64,000 nucleotides of DNA from the NCBI RefSeq assembly GCF_947502065.1, contig NZ_CANMYE010000007.1, positions 62,001 to 126,000 on the forward strand, read 5' to 3'. Both the position numbers and the translations under genes were made by a program. Shown piece by piece: positions 9,077 to 17,567 of this stretch. Below the pieces are notes generated by a model. The model worked only from the letters and a program-made list of their open reading frames with translations, searched no databases and was not told the origin of the DNA. The stretch's first letter is position 1; every line of letters starts with the position of its first letter. Origin of the DNA: an uncultured Pseudoteredinibacter sp. Lineage in GTDB: Bacteria > Pseudomonadota > Gammaproteobacteria > Pseudomonadales > Cellvibrionaceae.

Positions 9077-9538
9077 TCAGGCATTGAGGGAGGCGTTATT
9101 TTCTTGGCCGAGTTTGTACATGGCCTCTTCAGTTACATCATAGACAATGACACAGATATGATTGACCTCTCCAGTTGTCGATACCAGTGGAATAATTGTC
9201 GTGTTCTGGTACATGTGAGGCGCCGTGCAGGTAATTGGACGATAGGTTTTGAACTTAAATAGATAAGGTCTTTGTTCCCAGCTGCTAAATGCACTACTTT
9301 GCAGCAAAAATACCGATTCGGCTTTGCTGCGAAAGCGAGCCTCGTCAATTTCAGGAAACAGCTCAAAGAGATTCTGGTCTTTAGTGGAGTTGGGGTGGTG
9401 GCCGCTATGGTTTTCCATAAAGCCGTTCCAAAGTTGAATACTGTAATCTTTATCTAACACAGCAAGGCCAACATCGACATTCTGCAAAATATCGATGTAC
9501 CAATAAAATTCTTTTAATTGATCATCTTGTTCGATCAT
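9077..9538 (-). CDS. Small stand-alone PAS-domain protein
   Basis: 153 residues that are almost entirely one PAS fold: YIDILQNVDVGLAVLDKDYSIQLWN is the canonical PAS opening, and the later beta strands end in CVIVYDVTEEA. There is no kinase, cyclase or HTH domain. It starts 5 bp after the stop of the upstream response regulator, so the two are almost certainly co-transcribed. It is probably a sensor or adaptor in the same pathway as the CheC-type regulator; ligand unknown. Confidence 0.75.
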   Translation of the reverse strand: MIEQDDQLKEFYWYIDILQNVDVGLAVLDKDYSIQLWNGFMENHSGHHPNSTKDQNLFELFPEIDEARFRSKAESVFLLQSSAFSSWEQRPYLFKFKTYRPITCTAPHMYQNTTIIPLVSTTGEVNHICVIVYDVTEEAMYKLGQENNASLNA

Positions 9539-9543
9539 GGTTT

Positions 9544-10620
9544 CTAGTCGTCCAATAAATAAGAGGCATGGTGCGCCAAGTGCGGGATGCTATCTTCAGT
9601 AAAAAACAACAAAAGATCGCACTTGATTGGATAGTCTTCAATGGCATAGCTTAGCTCGATGGCCAGTGTTCTCTGCCACGCTTGGTTATTGATTTCCAGA
9701 AGTTGGCTTACATCGCAATGCTGCCCTAAAACTACTGGGGCGCCGCGGCTGAAATGAAGGTCTAGCTGTTCGGCTAATCCTTTCAAATAGGCGCCCACCA
9801 AGATATTTGAAATATCCATCAATACCTCGAGCTCGGCGCTGTCATCAAGTTGCCCTTTATAATTCAGTAGGGCTGCCATATCGCCAAAACTAGAGTCATT
9901 TAAAATTAGTAATGCTTCACCACTGATACCGGAGCCAATAAAACCCTGACAAACCCCGGAGGTTTCGTCAAAATCTTCAACTGAGGCAAAAGCCATGCAC
10001 AGCTCACTGACTTCAATCAGATTAACGTTGGGAATTGGTAGTTCTACAAAGACTTTTAGTAAACGGGCTAGCATGTCGCCAGCTTGACCCATGGCGACAT
10101 TTGAAATCTCTTGCAAGCAATCGCGCAGCTGAGGATCTAGCTCTTTTATGCTGTCTTTGCTTTCGCTCTTGTTGAGTTCTGGAGCTTTGCTGGGTTTGTC
10201 TTTTGCTACTTGAGGTTCAATGATCTGTTGTTCTTTATTAGCGAGTAGCTCAGCGTCAATGATGCCGTACTCAAGCAGCATACTGGTTAGCTTGTCTTTA
10301 TCGACAGGTTTCTTAATGAAGTCGATGGCGCCAAGCTGTTTTACGCGGTTGCGTGCCTCCGGTTGAATATCACCAGAAATGACAACAACCATTGTTTCGA
10401 GGTCTTGCGCGCGAATCGCTTCCAAAACCTCATAGCCGTCCATAACCGGCATATTGAGGTCTAGCAGTAGCAATTCAGCCTTGCCTTCTTTGATTGCTTC
10501 GACGCCTTCTTGGCCATTTGTTGCAAAGCTAACATCAACTGGCCAGCCGTCGGGCAGAGAGCGGGCGCATTGCTTACGCGCCATGTTGGAGTCGTCGCAT
10601 ATTAATACAGGAGTGGACAT
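9544..10620 (-). CDS. Response regulator with C-terminal CheC/CheX-like phosphatase domain
   Basis: 358 residues. The receiver domain occupies about 1-125: acidic pair DD at 9-10, phospho-acceptor Asp54 in LLLLDLNMPVMDG, and KKP near 108. After a linker rich in K, E and Q, residues ~165-350 resemble CheC/CheX: a helix with EISNVAMGQAGDML and the related repeat MDISNILVGAYLKGLAE. CheC-type proteins dephosphorylate CheY-P, so this may be a phosphatase under receiver control. No chemotaxis genes are nearby. It is upstream of the PAS gene and divergent from a GTPase-like gene. Confidence 0.85.
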   Translation of the reverse strand: MSTPVLICDDSNMARKQCARSLPDGWPVDVSFATNGQEGVEAIKEGKAELLLLDLNMPVMDGYEVLEAIRAQDLETMVVVISGDIQPEARNRVKQLGAIDFIKKPVDKDKLTSMLLEYGIIDAELLANKEQQIIEPQVAKDKPSKAPELNKSESKDSIKELDPQLRDCLQEISNVAMGQAGDMLARLLKVFVELPIPNVNLIEVSELCMAFASVEDFDETSGVCQGFIGSGISGEALLILNDSSFGDMAALLNYKGQLDDSAELEVLMDISNILVGAYLKGLAEQLDLHFSRGAPVVLGQHCDVSQLLEINNQAWQRTLAIELSYAIEDYPIKCDLLLFFTEDSIPHLAHHASYLLDD

Positions 10621-10904
10621 GGTTTGCTCTTATTTTTGAAACTACTAATAAATGTAGCAGAGAATTTCCAGCTTTCTGCCTGATATCGATGACTTGAGTA
10701 GTCCTATGCAGTTTATAGCTGGCTTTGCTCGTAAAGTGTCCAGTTTGGGTGATTTATTTCCGCAGAATATCTGTAGTTATTCATTTAAGGTTCAACTTGG
10801 AAAAGCATAATGTTTGGCTCTTTAGTGCCGGTTGGCAAATAAAACCATCAAACTAACGACTTAGCTTCAGTTTGGGGTCCAAGTATTACCCACAGGGAAG
10901 AGTA

Positions 10905-11468
10905 ATGAGTGAACATAAAGTTGTTTTCGTAGGGCCCTCTGGCGCTGGGAAAAGCACGGCTATTAAAACCATCAGTGAGGCTCGATCATCATTTGATGAG
11001 CGTAGCTTAGGGTTGCTCAATTCCCAGCATAATGTGCTGTTTGGCGACTCGGTTGACTATGAGTTGATCAATATGCGCGATGGGCAGTCAATGCATCTAT
11101 TGGGCACCCAGGGCAGCCAAAACAGTGAGACTATTCAGGTTTTGCTCCGACGAGGAGTGGCGGCGGTGGTGATATTGATCAGTAATGCGGTGCATAATCC
11201 CTTGGCAATGTTAAGGGAGCAGTTGTTGCAAATAGGAGATTTAGCAAAAAGTACACGCATTGTGGTGGGCATTAGCCATATGGACGTTAAGGCAGACCCG
11301 GGTGCGACGGTTTTTAGCCGTGAGCTACATAAGTTTCAGGTCTTCGAATGTCTAGATCAGAATATCCCTTTGTTAGTTGTTGATCCGCGAGACCGACAAG
11401 ATATGGGGCTATTGCTTGAAACGGCGCTTTACATCAGCCGTGAAGATGAGCAGCAAGTATTGGCTTAA
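10905..11468 (+). CDS. Small MglA/CvnD-like P-loop GTP/ATP-binding protein
   Basis: 187 residues from the ATG at 10905, chosen because CAGGGAAGAG precedes it; an in-frame ATG lies 33 nt upstream at 10872. The P-loop GPSGAGKST is at about 9-17. The switch-II position reads LLGTQGSQN where related proteins have a GTPGQE-type motif. GISHMDV sits where the NKxD base-specificity motif would be, so nucleotide preference is uncertain. The fold and length resemble small bacterial Ras-like proteins of the MglA/Cvn group. Being divergent from the receiver-CheC and PAS genes suggests a shared signalling function. Confidence 0.7.
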   Translation: MSEHKVVFVGPSGAGKSTAIKTISEARSSFDERSLGLLNSQHNVLFGDSVDYELINMRDGQSMHLLGTQGSQNSETIQVLLRRGVAAVVILISNAVHNPLAMLREQLLQIGDLAKSTRIVVGISHMDVKADPGATVFSRELHKFQVFECLDQNIPLLVVDPRDRQDMGLLLETALYISREDEQQVLA

Positions 11469-11509
11469 GTTGTTACTGGGGCTTGCTAAAAATAGTTGTT
11501 GCTGCGAGT

Positions 11510-11533
11510 CCGCCTAGCGAAAGTGCTAGGCGG
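11510..11533. terminator. Hairpin between convergent genes
   Basis: CCGCCTAGC and GCTAGGCGG flank a 6-nt GAAAGT loop between the convergent GTPase-like gene and mksB. It has no T-tract on either side, so it may act as a transcript 3'-end stabiliser rather than an intrinsic terminator. Confidence 0.5.
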
Positions 11534-11559
11534 TGAATCCAAAAACCGGAAATGTACGC

Positions 11560-14500
11560 TCAGATCCCTTCCATAAAATCCAACATCGCTTGATGCCTAA
11601 CGGTCTTGCGGTGTTTGGCCCATAGCTCCTTGATTTTGTCTGTGTTGCAAATTTTTCGATCCACTAAAACTCGGGTTTGTAGTTCACCCACAGCCTGTGT
11701 TGCTGGGCACTTGCTAAAAATAGTTTGATGGCTGATTAGATCCATAAATGGCCCAGATTTACTGGTCGGCATAATAAACAGCAATTGCAAACCTAGTGAT
11801 TCGGTAAGGTAGTGGATCACTTGGCGCGAACGGGTTTCGTCCATCTTGGAGAAAGCTTCATCCACCAACACCATGCGACAATGAGTATTACCTTCATTAA
11901 AGCGAAAGGCCGAAGTTACGGCCGCTGCGCGAATAATGTAGGCAGGGGTTTCCAATTGACCGCCAGAACCAGTGCCGTAGGTGCTAAGCGCAATGGCTTC
12001 CTTGTTTAGGGGCTCTTTATAAATTTCGTAATTTCGATAATTGCGATAATCACTAATGCGATTCAACTCGCGCAAGGCGGTTTGCTCATCTTTATCCAAC
12101 AGCATAGTAAGCAGCTTATCGCGCACCTGCTGCGATTTTTTGCTCAGCTCAGCATCGAATAGAGAGTTACCATCACCAAGATCTGGCGTATCTATTACTT
12201 CTTTAAAGAACTTATAGTATTCCTTAAATTCTGGGATCCAGTCGTAGCCAAAGAAAAACCGCTCGCGATCATCACCAAAGCGATGATGTTGTAGCTCCAA
12301 GTTCAATACTTCAAGCTGCTCTTTACCGTCACCAATAGCTTGATATATAGAATGACAAAGGTTACTGACAAAAGCTGTATTAAAGCTGTCCTTGAGAGCC
12401 AGTAAATTCTCGTGTTTGCCAACGAGTACGTTGTTTTTCAGCGAGTGGTAAACACCATCAATATTGTGCTGGGCGTGCTGCACTTGCTGGTACATCTCAA
12501 TGCTATCGCGACTATCACTGCTGGAAAGATAAGGTATAGCGCAGTGGCTGTTGCATAGCTGGTTATGTTGGCTAAGTTGTTGATCTAGCTTGCGTTCGAT
12601 TTGCTCCAGCTGCCCTCTTAAGTCGTTGCATTGGGGCAGTAGGCTATCGCTAGCATTCGCAGCTAAATGCTCTGCTTTACTAAGCGCTTCTTGGCTATCG
12701 AAGTTACTACTGTGCTTGGCGATATCATCGACGGCAGACTCACCTTGTTCGAGCTGCCGCTGTAAGCTGTCTTGCTCATCGGCTAATTTATCAATGGCAA
12801 TTTCAAGTTGTTGAGATTTATTTTTATACTCGCCCTGCGCCTGATGTTGCTCATTGATTTGTTTTTCTAACGATAGGTGCTCACCTTTTAGCTGCTGTAG
12901 CTGTGCCTCAAGGTCATCAAATTCGCTGAGATCAAGATTGCTAATGTCCTGCTCGGCTTGCTCCAGTTCGCGATAACAATCTAGTAACCCATGAACGATA
13001 TCTACCGACTTAGGCGCAGTAATCTTGTCGCAGGCGTCTAAGCAATTAGCCGCTTCTCGGTAGGAAATTTCTAAATGTTTACTCTGCGCTAAAAGCTCGT
13101 CAATTTGCTCACGCTTGGCGATTACTGCACGATCACGAGCGCCCTGGCCGAATAGTAGATCACCAGCATCGATATCACAGCGGAACATGGCATAGTTGCC
13201 TGCGCCAATACCATTGGCGCATAAGCCTCGATGGAGCCCTCGAAGCTCTTGCTCATCTTCCGCACGCACCACGCTGCCGTATGAAGCGCGAATATAATAT
13301 TCGGCTGTTTTGTGGCTGAACTCCATCAATTCGACGATAGAGCCTTTCGGTGTGTTGAGCCGACTCGCATCTCGAGCTGCTTTATGGCCTTGAATGACGC
13401 GAGCTCTATTTTGGCCGCCCCGCCTACCGCCAATGTTACGAACAATGGCAATTGCCTCGGCTTCATAATCGGCTTCTACGATAATGCCAAATCTGGCGCC
13501 GCCGATATATCCCTCAATGGCCATCTGCCATTGAGGATCGCTGACTTCAATAAAATCACAAAGTACTGCGGGCTTGGCCTCTGGGCACTCTTGCTCAATG
13601 GCGTTTAAGGCCTGCTGTATATATCCAGGGTAAGAGATTTTGCTTTGACCGAGGCGTTGAACTTCAAGTTCGCGCGCATCGATTTGTTGGCGATTTCTAT
13701 CTTGTTTTTCTCGGCGTCTCTGAGCCAATGCAAACAACTGATCTCGCAGGCTGTCCTGGCCTTCTTCACTATGGTGCACCACTGAGTAAAGATGTTGATG
13801 GCTATTATCTCGCTTAACAAGCTCTTCAAGCTTCCTTTCTAGGTCGCCGCTGCCAAGGAAATCGATGGTCATCAATTTTTGAGCATCAATGCCGGTTTCA
13901 TCGCCAAGAGATATCACTTGCTTTAGCGCTTTTTGGCACAGGCCATGAGCTAAGCTTGGGCACTCTAACTCCAGCGAGCTTTGCTGAATAGTTTTCAGTA
14001 GCTTCTGGGCTTGCTGGTAGTTTTCGCTAAAGCTGTGCAGTTGTTGCAGTAGTCGCGGTGCTTGGTTGCTGAGTTGCTGCTGAGATCTTTCCGCCAAAGC
14101 CTGCAATTCATCCTTGTCTTTTAACGCAGAGATGCCCTTTCGTTTGGCGCTAAGTTCGGTGATTTGATCGAACAAGATACTCTTTTTACGCTCAGCCAAC
14201 TCGATACTGTGCAAACCATCTTTGGCAGCCAGCTGATTCTGTTGCTGCTGATCTTTCTTAGCGAGGTAACTTTTTTGTAGGCTGCGCTGCCTACGATAGA
14301 GCTCGGCATATTCTAAGACTCGTATTTGTTGCCAAATATCTAAAAACTCTACGGCATTTCCATTGGCGTCTTCTAAGCGATCAATGGATTCATTCAGGGC
14401 GCGAGTTTCTTGCTCCATGCCATGAATTGTTTTCATTAGCTCCGAAACCTGGCGGATATCTTCGCTCAAATCCTTGGGCTCAAGAACTTCTTTGGCTACA

Positions 14501-15210
14501 AATTCATTGATACTCTTAACCGGTTTATAGGCCATAAAGTTGGAAAAGGTCTTGGCGGCGTGTTTCGCTTCACGATCTGAAACCGCGCCGCCCTGCCCGC
14601 GAAGAGCACCATATAAGCGGCGCAAGTAGCTGCTTTTTTTATCGTAGCTTTCTACCGCTTCCTGGCCGAACTCAATGCGCAAATTTTTAGCAAGGTTGCC
14701 CATTGGTAGGATATATTTTCCGCCCTTGTCTTCTTTTACAAAGGTCGCAAGGTTGATGGCGCCAGCAGGGATATGTTCGCTGGGAGCTATCAAAAAAAGT
14801 AATTCATCTTGGCGAGCCTGGCGCTGTTTGCCGGCGGTTTCCAGGCTTGCTTGCACTGCCATTATGGCCCAGAACGCCTGTCCGCTCTCACCTTGAGTTG
14901 GGTGAAATAAAGCAGCTATATAGCCTTGGCATTTGGCGGGGCGGGCGTAGCTTCCGTCGTCACAGCCTAATATATAGGATGCTAGTGTTCGAACCTGTTT
15001 TCCGCCGCGGCCACGCTGACTGGTTTCGTCTTGCCCTGGGTTGTAATTAAATAAATTTTCATGGGCTGCGGTCATTAATGTTTGCAGTGCATCTGCCGCT
15101 GTGGTTTTGCCTGATCCATTACCGCCAGAAAATAGATTAACGGGGCCGAAGTCAAATTCGATAGGAGGTATATTGCCCCAGTTAACGAGGATGGCTTTCT
15201 TACAGAACAT
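11560..15210 (-). CDS. mksB: MksB/JetC-type SMC-like condensin ATPase
   Basis: 1216 residues. Walker A SGGNGSGKTT is at 28-37, directly after WGNIPPIEFDFGPVNLFSGG, the usual opening of MukB-like ATPases. The ABC signature GTGSGGQLETP lies near residue 1085 and Walker B MVLVDEAFSKMDE near 1120. Between the heads are long Q/E/L-rich coiled coils and a central hinge-like segment (about 540-640). It would form the loop-extruding, DNA-organising motor with the two kleisin-type partners encoded just upstream. The ATG overlaps the mksE stop by one base (TAATG), so translation is coupled. It resembles Wadjet JetC too, but no JetD nuclease gene follows. Confidence 0.88.
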   Translation of the reverse strand: MFCKKAILVNWGNIPPIEFDFGPVNLFSGGNGSGKTTAADALQTLMTAAHENLFNYNPGQDETSQRGRGGKQVRTLASYILGCDDGSYARPAKCQGYIAALFHPTQGESGQAFWAIMAVQASLETAGKQRQARQDELLFLIAPSEHIPAGAINLATFVKEDKGGKYILPMGNLAKNLRIEFGQEAVESYDKKSSYLRRLYGALRGQGGAVSDREAKHAAKTFSNFMAYKPVKSINEFVAKEVLEPKDLSEDIRQVSELMKTIHGMEQETRALNESIDRLEDANGNAVEFLDIWQQIRVLEYAELYRRQRSLQKSYLAKKDQQQQNQLAAKDGLHSIELAERKKSILFDQITELSAKRKGISALKDKDELQALAERSQQQLSNQAPRLLQQLHSFSENYQQAQKLLKTIQQSSLELECPSLAHGLCQKALKQVISLGDETGIDAQKLMTIDFLGSGDLERKLEELVKRDNSHQHLYSVVHHSEEGQDSLRDQLFALAQRRREKQDRNRQQIDARELEVQRLGQSKISYPGYIQQALNAIEQECPEAKPAVLCDFIEVSDPQWQMAIEGYIGGARFGIIVEADYEAEAIAIVRNIGGRRGGQNRARVIQGHKAARDASRLNTPKGSIVELMEFSHKTAEYYIRASYGSVVRAEDEQELRGLHRGLCANGIGAGNYAMFRCDIDAGDLLFGQGARDRAVIAKREQIDELLAQSKHLEISYREAANCLDACDKITAPKSVDIVHGLLDCYRELEQAEQDISNLDLSEFDDLEAQLQQLKGEHLSLEKQINEQHQAQGEYKNKSQQLEIAIDKLADEQDSLQRQLEQGESAVDDIAKHSSNFDSQEALSKAEHLAANASDSLLPQCNDLRGQLEQIERKLDQQLSQHNQLCNSHCAIPYLSSSDSRDSIEMYQQVQHAQHNIDGVYHSLKNNVLVGKHENLLALKDSFNTAFVSNLCHSIYQAIGDGKEQLEVLNLELQHHRFGDDRERFFFGYDWIPEFKEYYKFFKEVIDTPDLGDGNSLFDAELSKKSQQVRDKLLTMLLDKDEQTALRELNRISDYRNYRNYEIYKEPLNKEAIALSTYGTGSGGQLETPAYIIRAAAVTSAFRFNEGNTHCRMVLVDEAFSKMDETRSRQVIHYLTESLGLQLLFIMPTSKSGPFMDLISHQTIFSKCPATQAVGELQTRVLVDRKICNTDKIKELWAKHRKTVRHQAMLDFMEGI

Positions 15211-15872
15211 TAGTCATCTCCCTCGCTTTGATTTAGGCCGCTTTGACTTTCCGGATCAAGTTGAGCAAGTACCTCATGGCTGACTAAGCTGCTAATGCCG
15301 GGTTGAATACTGATCCAACTCTCTGCATCGTCGTTGCCGGTTTCGCTGTTGAAGCGAATAATACGTAGCTGTCGTAGGTTGCGGAAAAGTTGGCGGCGTT
15401 CCTGCTGAGCTTCTGGCAGTTTCCGTTTGAGGAGATTGTTTAAACTGATGGCTATTTCTTCCATAGAGATCAAAACACAGCCCTTGTCATCGACTAAGCC
15501 TTCGCGCAGTGACTTTTCATATTCCACTCGAAGTACTAGTATCAAGGCCATTTCCATTTGATTGGGACGATGACGAAAGCCTTGATTGAACGGGCTATGT
15601 TCGTCATCTTGAAGGTTCGGGGCCTTGGCACCAGGTGGGTATATTCTCACAAAACAAAACTGTTCATCGTGTTCAATACGAACCCCAATAATTGATAGGT
15701 AATCATCAACCAGTTCTTGGCACTGTAAGTAGCGGTCGTAAAGCGTAGCTTCGATTTGGCTTTCATCACGGTTGATAATGCCATAGTCCAAAAGGCGAAT
15801 CATCAGCTCTGAAAAGTCTTCCACTCGAATGGCTTTTTCATGTAGAGCCTGTTGTAGCATTTGATTGAACAT
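15210..15872 (-). CDS. mksE: MksE/JetB-type MukE-like condensin subunit
   Basis: 220 residues. Predicted winged-helix protein in the MukE position: it lies between the MukF-like and SMC-like genes, which is the main evidence, and its length suits MksE. An internal stretch reads QMEMALILVLRVEYEKSL, typical of these proteins, and SMEEIAISLNNLLKRKLPEA looks like a wHTH helix pair. It begins 8 bp after the mksF stop and overlaps mksB by one base. It should bind the kleisin and modulate the SMC ATPase. Primary-sequence similarity in this family is low, so the call depends on context. Confidence 0.8.
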   Translation of the reverse strand: MFNQMLQQALHEKAIRVEDFSELMIRLLDYGIINRDESQIEATLYDRYLQCQELVDDYLSIIGVRIEHDEQFCFVRIYPPGAKAPNLQDDEHSPFNQGFRHRPNQMEMALILVLRVEYEKSLREGLVDDKGCVLISMEEIAISLNNLLKRKLPEAQQERRQLFRNLRQLRIIRFNSETGNDDAESWISIQPGISSLVSHEVLAQLDPESQSGLNQSEGDD

Positions 15873-15880
15873 AAAATTTG

Positions 15881-17344
15881 TTACTTGTCTGTTGCTGGCG
15901 CTGTGCCGCGTAGTTCGATGGTGAATTCGTCAAAGCTCTCGAAGTACTCATTGCTCTGTGGATCGGTGCTTAAGTATTGTACTTCGAATTGTAAGTCCGA
16001 GCTTTGGTTGTTGACGGCGCCAATTTCAATGGCGGAAGCCATACTCATTAAGCTGTGAGCATCTTCAATTTGTAACTCGCTGGTGGCGATTTGACGCCCT
16101 CCACGCAACGAGTCGACAATGTAATTGCGTAAGTTTTCTTTGTTGCTAACAAAAGCTTGGTCGAGCAGCTGCTGAATCATTAATTCGCGCTGTGCCTCGC
16201 TATCAAGTTCAACGGCTTCTTGTACTGCAGTGCTTAAAGCAACGGCGCTTTTACGTTCTTGCCACTTGATATGAGCAGGGTCTATAAAGGCAAGGCGCAT
16301 GCTAGCGCACTTATTGGCCGCTGCGCTAAGGCGCTGCTGGAAACTTTCCTCATCAAGATCGGCAAGTTCGCGACAGGTTTCGACTAAATTATTATCAGCC
16401 TGGCTGTGTAAATAGCTGAGCTGACGAATAATAATGTCTGCACGCTTGGTGAAGCCATGCAAAGCGCTACGTAGCGCGGGCAGCATTATATCGGCGGCAC
16501 TGCGCATGCGCTGCTCTATCTGCTCTAATAAAAAATAAAGATAGGACTGATCTTCAGAGCAAAGGTCGGGCATTACTCGGCGTAATTCTAACTCCGCCTG
16601 TTGTTTAAAGGTTTTGGGCTTGCTGCGTATTTTACGAATGATCTTTTTAATATCATCGCGATACTTTTCAACACTATCAGCAGAAAGGCGAACCTGGATG
16701 TCTGGCTGAAAGCGTTTTTCCATAAACTCAAAAAATTGCTCACTGGCTTGCTGTACCAATTGTTGTGCTTCGACCTCACGAACCAGTTCACGTTTGCGCT
16801 CTTCCAGCTCGGAAATGATATCCGTAAAATCGGTAATAATTCGCTCTGAATGATCGTAAGCATCTAGTAAATCATAAACTTCGGCGCGGCTATGAAATGC
16901 TTCCAAAGAGTTCAGAGTGTTGCGCGTATTGCGATGACGAGTACGAATCTGGCTGCTGTCAGCTTCTAACAAGGCTTGGGCGAAAACCCGACCCATACGG
17001 CTGAAAGGAAAGCTGGTTGCCAAGGTAGCAGGGTCTACTTGACGTTCTACCCAGCCGCAGTCGATAAGTAGCTTAAGTAACCAGCTGGCCTGCTCACGAG
17101 CGCTTTTAAAGCGTAATTCTTGATCAGTGCCGTCTTCGCTGTCACTTTCCAAAACCAGCTTGGCGTTACGGGCCAGTGCCTCAGTGAAGATATCGATGAT
17201 TAAATCTCGATCAGGGGCGTGCCCATAGTCTGCAGTAGCGCTGTATTGACGTTGGTAGAGTAAGGTAAGGCAGGCGGCCACCTGTGCCCGGTATTTGCCA
17301 GTTAAGGCTTTAAAAAAGTGTAAACGTTCAGCACAAAAAAACAT
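15881..17344 (-). CDS. mksF: MksF/JetA-type kleisin subunit
   Basis: 487 residues, the expected MksF/JetA length. The N-terminal FFKALTGKYRAQVAACLTLLYQR is typical of the family's winged-helix domain. The middle is helical and coiled-coil-like (ITDFTDIISELEERKRELVREVEA). The C-terminus is expected to touch the SMC heads. First gene of the mksF-mksE-mksB operon. Its start faces a 223-bp region shared with the divergent trpB leader. Confidence 0.82.
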   Translation of the reverse strand: MFFCAERLHFFKALTGKYRAQVAACLTLLYQRQYSATADYGHAPDRDLIIDIFTEALARNAKLVLESDSEDGTDQELRFKSAREQASWLLKLLIDCGWVERQVDPATLATSFPFSRMGRVFAQALLEADSSQIRTRHRNTRNTLNSLEAFHSRAEVYDLLDAYDHSERIITDFTDIISELEERKRELVREVEAQQLVQQASEQFFEFMEKRFQPDIQVRLSADSVEKYRDDIKKIIRKIRSKPKTFKQQAELELRRVMPDLCSEDQSYLYFLLEQIEQRMRSAADIMLPALRSALHGFTKRADIIIRQLSYLHSQADNNLVETCRELADLDEESFQQRLSAAANKCASMRLAFIDPAHIKWQERKSAVALSTAVQEAVELDSEAQRELMIQQLLDQAFVSNKENLRNYIVDSLRGGRQIATSELQIEDAHSLMSMASAIEIGAVNNQSSDLQFEVQYLSTDPQSNEYFESFDEFTIELRGTAPATDK

Positions 17345-17419
17345 CGATAAGCCTCGGCATTCCCTACCATAGCGGGGCCAAAAGCGAGGATTTTACGCCT
17401 TTGCTAAGGAGCGGTAAAT

Positions 17420-17563
17420 ATGAGCTTTCTAATCGGGACTAATGGCCATTATTCAGGCCTGTCTAGCCAAGGTATAATAGAAGGCTCTAATATAAAGATG
17501 TACGATTTAACACCTGCCCAAATAACACTTATAAGAGCAGCTAGAGCCTCAAAGCGAGAATAG
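17420..17563 (+). CDS. 47-residue small ORF immediately upstream of trpB
   Basis: An ATG at 17420 is preceded by AAGGAG with ideal 7-8 nt spacing, stronger than the site in front of trpB. The frame runs 47 codons to a TAG at 17561, four bases before the trpB ATG. The product starts MSFLIGTNGHYSGLSSQG and ends with a basic helix-like tail, LTPAQITLIRAARASKRE. It has no Trp codon, so it is not a classical trp leader peptide. The tight spacing suggests translational coupling to trpB. It could be a real small protein, a coupling leader or a chance ORF; family unknown. Confidence 0.5.
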   Translation: MSFLIGTNGHYSGLSSQGIIEGSNIKMYDLTPAQITLIRAARASKRE

Positions 17564-17567
17564 CAAT

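Noticed and set aside
11560..17344. Complete Wadjet anti-plasmid system
   Set aside because: Only three of the four genes are present; the adjacent genes on both sides are unrelated to JetD.
17345..17567. Classical trp attenuator leader
   Set aside because: The small ORF has no Trp codons, and I see no terminator/antiterminator pair between it and trpB.
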